From assembly GCF_032118995.1 (NCBI RefSeq), contig NC_092667.1, positions 4,270,931 to 4,334,930 on the forward strand: a stretch of DNA of 64,000 nucleotides, in the 5' to 3' direction. Every line of letters begins with the position of its first letter. The stretch's first letter is position 1. Both the position numbers and the translations under genes were made by a program. This document shows, one piece after another, positions 1 through 12,099 of this stretch. The DNA is from Asterias amurensis. Its lineage: Eukaryota; Echinodermata; Asteroidea; Forcipulatida; Asteriidae. The notes beneath the pieces are model-generated. The model made no database searches. It had not been told where the DNA came from and was given only the letters and a program-made list of their open reading frames with translations.

Positions 1-1443
1 TCTCGATGTCTTTGACAAACTTATTTTTTCACCAAGCTTTCATATTATTTTGCTTTAATTATGATAATTGACATTAATTTAGACTTTTCTGAGAGGCAAG
101 ATCCTTTCTGTTCTATGGATTAAATAATCTGAATCCGACTTTACGAGGCCATTTCAAATTATAAAGACTCTCAACTAATTAACCATACTATTCATGATTC
201 AATCATCCACAACCGAATCAAAGGCATTCAAGAGAGTTTAGATAATCGATTTTTTACAACAACCAACTTATCTGCGCCAACAAGCGGGCTATTGATTTTC
301 AGCTACGGAACAGTTTCAGCACCACACTGAAACAGTTTTTTTTTTTTTTATAATCGAGAAAGATTTAAGACAGTCTTGCTTTAGTCAAGACTTAAATCGA
401 GTTGAAACGACCAAATAGAAATATAGCGTGGGAATTAAGTAAATACTTAACAGACACTTAAAATGATTTTACTTTTGCTTACGCACTTGAACAAACACGA
501 TTAACAGAACGTAAGTCCGATAGATGGAACAGCCATTCACTCAAAAGTCACTGGCAGTCAGTGCAACAAGTGTATTGGTTGTTGAAAAGACGACGACTGT
601 TTACTAATTAAGCAAACCACAATTTTAACCAACATGAAAGTTTATTAAATGTATCCTTCGTATTACATGTACTGGGTACTGAGGTATTACACAGTCAAGT
701 AACTTATCAAGTTTCTTGCTTAGTAACGAAGTCATTTTAGAACTTAGAAAAAAGTATGAGTGTTTCTTTTTTACATACAACAGTCGTGTATGAAATACAT
801 CGACAAATTTGTATTTGGTTACCATATCAGCCAGAAGCCTGTCTGCCCTACTGACTGCACACGTACTACTGCTGTGTACACCACTGGGTTATAAGTGTTG
901 TTTCTGCCTCCATTATTGTACGTGCATCAACTGCACATGTAAGAACTGATCGTCGACAACCAGTAGTTTGATGTTTATGTTATGTTCTGAAATGTTTTTG
1001 AAGATCGTCATGAACAATATCTGGATGAGTTAAACTTTGTGTCGATTTTGTTATCTTTTGCCAAGGGCAAAACATCGGTAAGTACTTAAAAGTACAATAC
1101 ACAATACAACTTACAAGACTACAGATTATCCATGCATGCTTCCTTAATCTTTTGCACATCAAAAAATGGGGCTTCAGTTAGTTGTCATGGTTCAAATATT
1201 CAGACATTTCAAGTGGCCCTTTTTTCAGGCAGGGGTAATTAGGACTTTGTCAAGAGAACTATACTTGTTTTTTGGTTTGTTTTTTATTATAGCACCATAA
1301 ATATAGTGCAATACAAGGCGCTGGACAGTCCAGCATGGGAGGGGGGGGGGGGGGGTATATGGGTATTTATAGCCTTTGGGATTCCAATGGTGTATTTTTT
1401 TTTCAATTTCATGGAATATTATGACTATATTTTTTCTCAACAG
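1..1443. other. Upstream non-coding stretch
   Basis: No supportable gene. The stretch is AT-rich, with a poly-T tract near 331-349 and a poly-G run near 1339-1356. A pyrimidine-rich 3' splice-site-like sequence ends in CAG at 1441-1443, so the 5' UTR of the downstream TIR-SAM gene could begin in an exon starting at 1444. That exon boundary is inference; no promoter is recognisable. Confidence 0.4.
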
Positions 1444-1672
1444 CTATCGCTATCAGGATGTTGGATTAAGTTGGGAACATGAATAATTGTTTCCACTGAG
1501 GTGATTCTTCTATATGCTGAGAGTGAATTGTTCAAGATTTCATCAATAAAATCAACAAGGCTACAAACATCTGATGAATCTGAGATCCCATAATAATTGT
1601 GTTAGTAAGACGATCAATTGAAAATGTACCACATCACAGCAAGGAACTGAGCAAAAACTAAAGACAGAAATA

Positions 1673-4600
1673 ATGGGCGATACTGAGGAAGGAAAAGAAA
1701 ACAATGTGGAGATGGCAGGCCAAGGAGATGAAACAAAAAATACTCCTTTATCGGAAGGAAAAGAGGAGCAGCGCCCTGATGTACAAAATGACAGCAGTCA
1801 GTTAAATCAAGGACAGGTGGGCGGTGGAGATGCTCCAGCTGGAATTCGAGAGAAACAACCAAAAAGTCAAGAAGTTTTGCCAAAGCCAATTGTAAAGAAA
1901 GTCAGAACTAAGAATAAGAAACAAGAAAATGGAAACATTGGTGGAAGCAATCAGATGAAGAAGATGAAAAAAGGGATATTTATCTCTTACTCGCCCGACG
2001 GAGGTTTTCTTGAAAGAAAACTTGTGTGTGAAACTGTTAAACAGTTTAAAGAAAACAATCTCACAGAAGACATTTGGTTTGATAAAGATGAGGAAATTAC
2101 AGACAGTCCATCTTGGTTTTCACAGAGAATGGAAGCCGTAGAAAAATGTCGCGCTGCAATCTGTTTTTTATCTTTCAGCTACTTCCAATGTCCTGTATCG
2201 CTGTATGAGCTTCGCTGCCTTCTTGAAAGGCAAGTTCCCTCCACCACTGCAAACCCACCCAAAGTCTTTCTTGTCATGTGTGAAGATGTAGAGATTCCAA
2301 GACAGTATGCCATCTTCTTTGAAGATCTTGTCTCACTGTGTTACGCGAAATATGAGAGATACAGTATTGCAGAGAAAGCCTCTGTTGTTATTGGTGCTTT
2401 GATGGAGAGAGTTGAACTATACGCTTCAATTTTTGCTCCACATGTTCCTCGGACTCTAGACATGAACTTCACTGAGGAGTACAAAAAGAAGAAACTGTGC
2501 AAGTGGAGTATAGATGACCTTCAAAGTTGGCTGTTTCATCTTGGCATCAGAGAATTTTACCGTCAGAGTTTTGCAGAGACAGGCATGGACGGTTTTCTTC
2601 TTATGTCCGTTATGGACCAAGACATGGCAGACTTTCTTGGCATTGACAGCCGTGTTGTCAGAAAGAAGATCCTTCAACAGATTATTGGGATATTGGAGAA
2701 GGAGCATAAGGCACCAGATAGTTGGCACCTTCGAGCAAGGACACAGAAAAGCCGATCTGAGAGTGTGTATGTCGTGTATGACCCTGCTGATGTTAGGCTG
2801 GCACAAAACCTCAGGCAAGATTTGAAGAGAAAAAATCTTCAAGTGAGTTTTAAAATGTTGTTATTTTGTACTTTAAAGATGAAACTCAGAATATTAAGGG
2901 CACCGGGATTTATCCAAAACCTGTGCTACTTACTAAGTATGAATATTGTCAGAGATCAACTTAAAAGTGACATTTAACCAACAAAAAAACAAAAGTATTG
3001 GTGGTTTTGTTTGCAACAAAACTATATGCAGGATTTTCTGTGGTGCATGACAAAACTATTGAATTATTAATCTATTTATTAAGTTTAATTTCTTGTTGAT
3101 TTATGTTTACAGGTGACAGCTCATGAAAAGCTGGGACAATCAAAAGACGAATTCCTGTCCATCAATGGCCCTCTCATCGCCTCAGCAAAACATGTCATCG
3201 TTGTCTTGACTGATGCAGCGACAGCATCTCCCTTCATCTTCCATGAAGTGCTCTTTGCTGATTGGCTTGGCAAGTCCTTAGTGACTGTCATGTTTAAGAA
3301 TGTTTGGAAGAAGATGAGGCCATCACTTAAATCTGTTTTGGGTAAGTTGTGTTCTGAGTTTTTTATTTACTGTTTGTTTTCATTTTCTTGGTCCTCATAA
3401 TAATCCTTAATGAAACTTTTTCAAGCAATAACAATCTTCTTGTTGACTTGTCTTGCTTAGCTTTTCATGAAACAAATACTTCAAGATTTCCAAGAAGAAG
3501 TTCAACTTGAAGAAACACAATCTTAGACTCTACAATTAGAGACAAAATGATATTAAAATACATTCATGTACTTTTCAGCTTTAGAAATTTAGACTCTAAA
3601 ATTTGACTCTAATAAACTTGTCAATGACTGAATGTTTCAATTTCTGTACTGCAAAAAAAAATCAAACTAAACAAATCTTTCTCTTCATCCTTCTCTATCA
3701 GGTGAATTTCCGGCGATAGATTTTGAAACTAAGATGTATGGTGAGAGCATGGACATCCTTGAGCATCAAATCAAACCCTTACGGAAGGTGGCCGGGGTCG
3801 TCTTGGAGCAAACTTACTTGAACAGGATGAGCGAGGGGCTCAAACCTCTTCAAGTTTTGGCTGCATCTCAAGGTATTTATAAGGATTTCTGTGTTTGGTT
3901 CACATATTACAGTACTTCATGGACCCTCTGAGAACCTTTTTTCTGCTTCCTCATAACAAGAGCGCACCCCTCCGACAACTCAACTTCTTACTTATTTGGT
4001 TTTTTTTTAAAGAACTATTTTCCTCCTCCGCTGCCCCTCCACACACCACTGTTTCAGTGATCTGTTATGACAAACAGCCAAAACACCTGTCATTCTCAAT
4101 GGAATATATTTCATGTCGCTAAATAAACAGCGCCAATTTACATTGCGAAGCCCATCCTATCGCAAACGGAAAAAAAGTATCGATTCCCCGCTATGCAAAT
4201 CCTGAAATCTTTCATCCTCACTGAGTTTGTTTGGACACAACATTTTCTGTTTAACCATGGAGGTAGAAATTAACATACCTCACTAAAGTGGTCTTTGCAC
4301 CCAGGGGTCAGTTTGACAGCTATTCAGTCTGCCCTATTTGTATTTGATACCATATGAATGCAGCCCCGAACCAAATCAAACAAAACGAACTCAACAATGA
4401 AAGTCTGTGATTGATTTCATTGTAGCAAGTTCTAATGAGTGTTTGCTATGTCGGACATTGTCAACATTGAGGCCACATAGAGAATAGTAACAAGTTCTTC
4501 TTATTTCAAGCTATGCATGTAGTGGATGTACAATACAGCTAATTAGTCTTCGATCAGCACCTAATTACCATTAGACTGGCTATTTTTCTCATATCTTGGC

Positions 4601-5748
4601 TAATGGAAAAGTCTATAGAACAGTTCGTGCATACAAGTAAATGCATGTCGTGCAAATGTACATGATTGTTGAGAAGAAAAACAACATTTGAAAAAGTGTA
4701 GTTATGTTGCTAATAAGAGGACACAATCTCCTTCTCCTCTTCGATGATTATTCCATCATCTCTAACATAATTTTTAAGATATAAAAGAAAACACAATTCA
4801 ATGCCTTTTATAGTTACTTTTGTTATAAATTGCTGGCTTTGAAAACATTTCCTTGGTTTGTTAGTATATGACTTTCTAAAAGACCTGAAGTGAGTAACTT
4901 ATGAGAGGATGAAAAAGATGTGATAGGATAATCAATCACGTAAGGGGGCTACAAGTGTCCTTAAAGTGTACTCAAAACAAGATGCAAGGAAAAATAACAC
5001 TATCAATAAATTTTAAATAATTGTTGTGTAATTACTGACAAGCAGCACTATGAAATTGGCAATACTTCTAGATACATCAATTTAGATCACAGGATGAAAT
5101 ATATGTTGAATGCAATTTTCAGAACCACCCCCAACTCATTAGAGATAGTCATTACATGTAGTGTTACCGCAAACCTTTCCATTAAAAAAAAATTATGAAT
5201 TTGTTTTAATCACAGCATTAGGATCCACAGTGAGCAATGGTTCATCAGAGCAATCCAAGGTTTTCCTGAGCTACCAATGGGATATGCAGAACAAGGTACA
5301 AGAGATCAAACGCATCCTTGAAAGCAACGGCATCTCGTGCTACATCGACAACAGCCCAACAATCGCTCAGAACCAACGAGGCACTTCAGGAGCAAGCACT
5401 CGCAGTAATGCCACTGCTCCGATTCACTCCGATGCTATGCATGAGACATTGGAGAGTAACATCCAACGTAATATGAAATCATCATCAATCGTCTTGAGCT
5501 GCATTACACCACGTTATCTTCAGTCAGACAATGGAGTGAAGGATTTGATGTTGGCGGAAGCACTACACAAGCCAGTAATTGCTGTTCTATTACGCTTTGT
5601 GGCATGGCCGCCTGATATGGGTCCATCTCCAATCAAGAAATTACTTGCTCATACAAACCACATTGACCTCAGCAATGACAAACTTTTTAAGCAAAACTTC
5701 CATGTTCTTGTAGAGAGACTAAGGAGGTTTTTGAACACAAAGCATTAA
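1673..5748 (+). CDS. TIR-SAM-TIR-TIR multidomain protein (700 aa, 4 coding exons)
   Basis: Coding exons are 1673-2842, 3113-3341, 3702-3872 and 5216-5748. All junctions are GT-AG and phase-compatible, giving exactly 701 codons with TAA. The ATG has A at -3 and G at +4. Residues 1-100 are a charged, low-complexity tail. Residues 101-245 are a TIR fold starting GIFISYSPDG, with CPVSLYELR at the usual helix-C glutamate. Residues 277-342 are a SAM domain (WSIDDLQSWLFHLGI...DMADFLGI). Residues 363-495 are a second, TIR-like domain (VYVVYDPAD..., SPFIFHEV, again with Glu). Residues 537-695 are a clear third TIR (KVFLSYQWDMQNKVQEIK) with a Ser/Thr-rich insert; VKDLMLAEA stands where TIRs usually have C-x-K-E-L. 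There is no signal peptide or membrane segment, so it should be cytosolic. TIR and SAM together recall SARM1 (ARM-SAM-SAM-TIR), an NADase, but no ARM repeats are visible and the order differs. Signalling scaffold or NAD-cleaving enzyme are both possible. The acceptor of exon 4 could instead lie at 5222. Confidence 0.85.
5127..5184 (-). repeat. Dispersed repeat fragment next to TIR-gene exon 4
   Basis: The sequence from the CCCAACTCATTAGAGATAGT segment to the poly-A stretch is the near-exact reverse complement of 58693-58740. It ends about 30 bp before the splice acceptor of the last TIR-SAM exon. At the other locus the segment sits beside a Penelope-like terminal motif, so both are probably pieces of one mobile family. 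Confidence 0.6.
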
Positions 5749-8700
5749 TAAGAAACTCTTCACACGCATTTGAAGGAGAATGATGTCTGCATTTTCAAAA
5801 TATAATAGCAAAGCTGATGTTTTTTAGAAAAGTTTTGCAGCTGTTCAAAATGTGGATATGTTTGAAGCATTTACCTAAACATGTATACAAGTTCATTTGA
5901 TGGCCTTATTATCAAAACTCAAGAGAGTGAAACGAACCCAGGTAAGAATCCAAAGATTTACTCTTTTTTTAACCCCCTTACATATAAAACCAAAATAATA
6001 TAATAAAACTAAAATATGATTTTGAAAAGAGTTATACATGTACTTGTTCTTTTAGCTGTACCTCACTTGAATCCGCCTGCAAATGCAACATATTTTTTTA
6101 TGGTTCAGATAAAAGTTCCACTGCAATTTCCTCAAAGCTTTACTTTAATATAATCAACATTATTTGAGTTGCAGATGTTTTCTAATTTTGAAGCATTGTT
6201 AGCTTTATTATGCGGGTGCAAGAAAACTGATGCTGAATATGACTTTTCAATTACAACATGTTTGTGAATCTTTAACTGTTTGTTCATCTAGCATTTCAAA
6301 TATCCTTTTCTACCAAATAGAGCATTTTGAGCAATGAGTGTACAGCAATAGGATAGTGATATTACTCATAAAAACTTCTTGAAACTATTATAACTCCAGA
6401 AGTAAATGCAAAGCGGAAATGCTATGATGCCCTTGGTCTTTTAAGATTTTCCAATGGAAGTGCTCTTTGCAGAATGAAAATGGCCTTGCTCTTTTAAAGA
6501 TGGAGTTCCAGGCCTGGCAATCATTTCAACTCCTAAAATTTAGATCAGTGTTTCAGTCCCTTTGTCAACGAGGACTCTCACCCCAGCCATTATCTCCTGA
6601 TATGATGACAGTGAGAAAATTCAATAGCATGGGGTCAGTGGTTTCGAGTTGCTTAGCAAAAGCTTGTTCACATCTATGACAGATAGATGAATTGTCATTA
6701 AGCTCTAAAATCCAAATTTAAAATCCAAATGAAAATACTAATCATTTTGATTTTTGTTCTTTGCTTTCCTGTGTGCTAAACTTTTAGGGTGATTTTGTTG
6801 CATAATTAGGTAAATTTGAGATACAGTTTTTAAAACATTTTCGCATGTTTCAACAGATTTTACTTTTGACTGCTTCATTAATTGTGTTGAACATTTTGTT
6901 CTTAATTAATTTTAGGCTGAGCAAGCTTTAAGTTTGAAAATAATTCATAATTTCACAATCTTATTGAGGTAATTATTTTTCAACTTGTTTAAAGTGTTTG
7001 TACTAGTAGACACACAATCTGCTGCCAATTAATAATTAATAATATTAATTAAACCTGTCACTTGTCATGCCAAAATGGAACCTTTGAGAGCAAACTTAAC
7101 CTCCACAAGTGTTTACATTGCACTTAATTTACAAGCATTCTGCTTTAAGTGATATTTGACAGATGATGCTTTTTCTCGAACAGCACAAATCTTTGTCATT
7201 TCGTTACCTGCTGATCAGGTGATGTAAATACTATAAAGAATACTCAAGAGCTTAAATTTGTTGATGTAGTCAAAGGTAACGACTATGGTTACATTAGTTA
7301 ATAGATTCGGCTTTAGAATACTTTCCTAGGCTGTGTTTGTAACAATTATTAGTCGTGGTGCAGCCCTGCCATTTTTTAAAAATCAAATCAATGAAGGCAG
7401 TGATCACCACAATAACCAGCATTAGCAACAGACACAGCTTCCACTCAGAATTGGACCGAGGCTGTTAGAGAAGCATTATGGTGCCTTATTGGACAGTAGT
7501 ATATATTGTTGGTGCAGACAGGGTGTACATGTTTTATAACATTAACATGATTAATCATCTTGATTATGGAAATCAGTTTTGGATTGTTGCATTGGGGTTG
7601 AGCCGGAGGGGGGGGGGGTCGTTGAGATGTTCTAGTTTTAATCCCTTTTCAGGTGTTTTCTTGTGACTTTTTATTTTGAAATTTGATGTTCTCATCAGCA
7701 GTTATCAAACTTTTGGAAATATTAACACAGAAAAATGTTACTAACTTGATGTTATCGTCAAGACTATAGGCCTAACAGTGGAATTGCCCTGCTTGTTTCT
7801 ACGGGTAAAACACATATTTCATCATTAAAATGACATTGGGGCAGCAGGTCACGATTCATACACTTCAATACTAGGTCACTGATTGTTAACCTGACAGGGG
7901 AAGGTCTCAATGTGGAGTAGACTTTTTGGGTTCCCATCAAGGACCCAAGTGGTTACTTGGGAACTTTGATCTCAAAACAAACAAATCAGTAGAACAATTT
8001 TTTTAAGCTTTGTTTACATGTCTTGATACTTTGTGGGGTTTGACAATACACACAAAGATGGACCTTTGATTAATGTCTGCGAGTCGAAATGTGGGTGTAA
8101 CCGAATGGGACGCATAAGACAGTTCACTGTTTGACAATGGTAATAGCCAAACAACGAGTCTACCTGGACATACTCTTAACCGACATTTTTAATTATCCAA
8201 TGGGTGGCATGTATAACAACTAAAATTCAGCTGTACACAATTGAATTATTTTGTCGATAAACATTAACCCTTTCCTAAGTAATTTGAATATTTTCTGAGA
8301 ATATTTTCTTTCTCTGTCATTAATCGGTATCGCGATCAATTAATAAGTAAGTGAATTGGCTAAGTGGATTTTGCAACAAGTTTTAAATGTAGCTGTGTTC
8401 TTGAAGTGTAGTAATTTAGAATTGTTTTCAAAAATGGGATTCTTTCCCATGTCAAATAAAGATTATAATATGGCAGTCCTACTTAAAATTTTCCTCCATA
8501 TAACCATATCATGGACAGCATTAATACTTAAAAAATAACTCAATATTTTTATAAAATATATAAATCTGGTAACTACTATTTTGAGATTATCTGCCAAGTT
8601 CAAAAGTTTTACACCAAAGTGTATGATATTCAAAATTAATTATTGTGTTTGGTTGTGCCGAAAGTAGGAAACAATATTGACAATTTAAATGAGCAGCACA

Positions 8701-9300
8701 TGTTTAAATAGATTGCAGTGACTTTTTTGATGTGAAAAATGCATTATTTTGTTACTATTTAAGATTTATGTTTTGAAATAAACAACAACAAAAAATATAA
8801 AATTTGTCTGTTACCTCACCTTTTATATAGTTTGAGTCTTTCAACTTTGTTTGAAGAACCACAAATTTAGAACCTGGAAATGAAAAGATTAAATTATTAG
8901 ATTCTCAAAAGATACAAAAAACAAATAAGGTCTCAATATGTGGAAGTAAAAGCATATACATGATCTTCATATCAACAGAACTGACCAAGTTTTTTTTTTT
9001 TTTTTTTGAAAAAGAGTTTGTATAACTTTTTTGTATAAATTCAGTGTCTCAATTGAGGATTTTTGTTATTGTTAAAACAATTTGCGATAAAGCTTTCAAC
9101 ATTTTCTTCAAAACAAAACTGTGATTCGTCCTAATTTGATTTTTTTTTTAAATTAAACGGCCTCCTCCATTTCCCCATATAGCCGCCCTTCCTCACCATT
9201 GTTAAAAATGTGTTTTGGAATAAAACTTCTAAAGGTTATTGTCAGTTCTGAAAATAAAGAAGAATTGTATTTTTCTTTTGTGACTGGAGAGTCACTTTAC
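5749..9300. other. Intergenic, no gene seen
   Basis: This AT-rich stretch follows the TIR-SAM gene and includes its 3' UTR, whose end I cannot place; AATAAA-like strings are weak. A copy of a dispersed repeat (shared words TTTCCAATGGAAGTGCTCTT and AGGCCTGGCA) lies at about 6425-6525. A short poly-G run is at 7608-7618 and poly-T at 8991-9007. Open frames here are short and lack splice logic or recognisable domains. Confidence 0.5.
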
Positions 9301-9302
9301 AA

Positions 9303-9560
9303 CAATACTATTGATTAAGCCTAAACGTTAAAATACTAAACATCTAAAAAATAATCTATCTAAAAAGAATCCATGTTTTTCATGTCTTTCAAACACCTAA
9401 TGTAATAATACTATTAATTAAGCCTAAACATTCAAATACACTATCTAAAAGTAATCTATCTAAAAATAATCCATGTATTCCATGTCTTTTAAACATCTAA
9501 TGTAATAAAACTATTAATTAAGCCTAAACATTAAAATACACTATCTGAAAAGAATCGCCT
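9303..9560. repeat. 101-bp tandem repeat, about 2.5 copies
   Basis: Units begin at about 9303, 9404 and 9505 with AATACTATTAATTAAGCCTA. Each continues through ACACTATCTAAAA, AATCCATGT and CATGTCTTTTAAACATCTAA. The third unit diverges after about 50 bp. Spacing is 101 bp in both intervals. Confidence 0.8.
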
Positions 9561-10384
9561 GCCCTATAGCTATAATGCAAACTGTCATGTGTCATCTTTA
9601 GGTTCTAGTTCTAAACCTTGTATCAATAGGTAATTCTAGGCCTAATTTGACTGTCTTGCATTATTCTGAACCAGTATAAAAAGTCATTCCATTCTATAAA
9701 AAAAAAAAAAAAAATCCCATTATTAGGCCTAAACAAATGTCATCTCTATCATATTAATTACAGGAAAATGATATTTGGTGTTAAAACCATTCATGGGAAA
9801 CTTATCTAATTTTAGGCCTAAAAAACTTTCCCCGACCAATTCTGATTAAAATTTACATATCAGCCTACTTCAAAGAAGACATGGAATGTAATTTTAAATA
9901 TAGTCATTAGGCCTACCTCAAATTCATAAACTAAAAGAAAGTGTTAGACTTATCAAATTCTATTTAAACAAATTTCATTTTATTTATTTTATTCATTTAT
10001 TTTTTTATTTATTTCAATTGTGATTGCCTAGGCCTACTTAAAATTCATCCCGAAACATGTTAAACTTGTCATCTACTTCAAATTTATACTAATTTATAGA
10101 AGAAATGTATTTTCATTTAGGTATACCATCTTATCTTAGGCCTTCATTTTGTTTCTAATTTTTTGCAATAATGAATAACATTTAAATGTAGGCCTATAAC
10201 TCATATACTTCAAGTAAAAAAGCATGGCAATTTGAAAAATAGCCATTAGCCTACTTCAAAATCATATAATTTAGAAGAAAATTATTATGGTGAAAAGCTT
10301 ATCATCTGTAGGAAAATAATCGTAATTCTTGTTTTAATAACAGTTAAATGTAGGCCTAGACATACTTGAAAAGGGCATAAAATT

Positions 10385-10412
10385 TCGGGGGGGGGGGGGG
10401 TGGGGGAGGGGG
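10385..10412. repeat. Poly-G tract
   Basis: A run of about 16 G followed by TGGGGGAGGGGG. Similar isolated G runs are at 1339-1356, 7608-7618 and 16608-16621. The exact length is likely to vary between individuals and reads. Confidence 0.8.
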
Positions 10413-10838
10413 TAGATTTGTCATCTGTTGAAAAATAATCTTATATTAAACCGTTATTTTCTTTACAAAACAGATTAAAAGCTAATTACCAAGTAGCCCA
10501 AAGTAAATGAAGTAAGTGTAATCTTGAATCAGAAGTAATTTGTTTTTAGAGGTAAGCCTACAGTCTGGTATCTAGGCTAAACTAAGTTACATGGCCTAGG
10601 TACATCAATTGAGTCTTAAAAAAATAGATGTTTACTGCAGAAACAACGAAATTATGGTGGTCTTTCAAAAGAGGAAATCAATTTTATTACCTATACGAGT
10701 GTAATGGTGATTCTTCGTCATATCCTCAGCAACTTGGTGGTAGAACTGTTTTAATTTGTTTATATTTCAAACATTTTTTTAATTTTATTTCAAATTCAAC
10801 ACCGTCGATTTAATTTTGTTTTGAAAATCTCTTCATTT

Positions 10839-10972
10839 AAAATAATGGACAAAATTGACAAAAATAATGGACAAAATTGACAAAATAATGGACAAAATTG
10901 ACAAAAATAATGGACAAAATTGACAAAAATAATAAGACACAATTGACAAAAATAATAGACACAATTGACAAC
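10839..10972. repeat. 22-bp tandem repeat
   Basis: About six units of AATAATGGACAAAATTGACA(AA). The first four are nearly identical; the last two carry AGACACAATTGAC variants. On the opposite strand the repeat keeps several frames open, which creates spurious Phe/Val/Ile-rich reading frames; these are not genes. Confidence 0.85.
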
Positions 10973-11069
10973 CAAAGAACTTCATGGACACCAAACTCCT
11001 TTTGCCCCACCAAAACATTAAAAAGTTTGTTGTGTCTAGAGAGGGCGCTATTCAATCTGAGTGAATAGT

Positions 11070-11430
11070 CAACAATGCATGTAAACCACATCCATACAGC
11101 AAGTAAAGGGAGGTAGAAATGAGTATAGGGGGGAAAACAACTGCTTTATGCAGTTACATCATCTTTTTTTTTCTTCAAATACAAAATATTCACCAAGTGT
11201 ATTACAGGTAATGCATGTAAACCACATACACCAAGTAAAACCTGAACCTTGCCTATCCCAGGAAGGTAGAAATTGTTGCAAGATAAAAAACAACTGCTTT
11301 ATGCAGTTACACTGCTTTATGCAGTTACACTGCTTTATGCAGTTACACTGCTTTATGCAGTTACACTGCTTTATGCAGTTACATCCTCTTTTTTCTTAAA
11401 AGATAATAGCAACCAAGTATATTACAGTGT
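11070..11430. repeat. Nested duplication with an 18-bp minisatellite
   Basis: Two related blocks, about 11070-11205 and 11206-11430, share AATGCATGTAAACCACAT, GGTAGAAAT, AACTGCTTTATGCAGTTACA and a CTTTTTTTTCTT segment. In the second block the core CTTTATGCAGTTACACTG is repeated head-to-tail about five times at 11298-11384. Each core contains the short palindrome CTGCTTTATGCAG, so the unit can form a small hairpin. Confidence 0.85.
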
Positions 11431-12002
11431 AATGATAATCAATTGTTATAGACCACAAGGAAAATTTACAGATTCTTAACAATGCACACAAGATTTTGAT
11501 ATGTTCCACTTGTCATTTAAAAATGATAAATCCATCCTATGCAAATTTTCAATCTTGATTTTGAGCAACATCTTGGAGGCATTTATGTCATTTTGAAGAG
11601 TCAGTTGTCTATCGTTTCCATGGCTACAGAGAGAAAATTTCCTTCACACTTAGTGAGTTGAGACTTGTTGAGACCATTATTTCCCAAACAGTTCTTGGCT
11701 GGCAACAAACTTGCAGCACTTAGTTCAGAGTTAATAAGCAGTTCTTACTGAAGCAGTTTCACTGAGTTCTCTTGTTTTCTGAACAGATGAACATTTTGTT
11801 TAATTATAGTGTTTGATGGACGGAATGTAATTTTGCTGTGTTCATTAATTTTTGTTGTTTTGTGTATAAATGTTTTTCGTTTTGTATGAAATTTCTTTAG
11901 CCTAATTAATTTCATTAAATTAATTGTTAATCTCACTTTCACCTCTTCATATTCATTTACTGTGCTTTCACATCCTTAATACTTATTGCTATTCATTCAC
12001 CA

Positions 12003-12043
12003 TTTTCATATAAAAGTTGTTTAGAACAACTTTTATATGAAAA
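12003..12043. repeat. Perfect palindrome, 19-bp arms
   Basis: Arms 12003-12021 (TTTTCATATAAAAGTTGTT) and 12025-12043 are exact reverse complements separated by 3 bp. It lies just upstream of the first copy of the large duplicated block. Confidence 0.85.
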
Positions 12044-12099
12044 GTTGGACAAGTAAAATAGTTTGTGGGGTTTAATAGACATGGTGGTGCTGTTGGCTA

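Noticed and set aside
10833-11091. Hydrophobic Phe/Val/Ile-rich frames on the minus strand
   Set aside because: They result from the 22-bp AATAATGGACAAAATTGACA repeat, not from a membrane protein gene.
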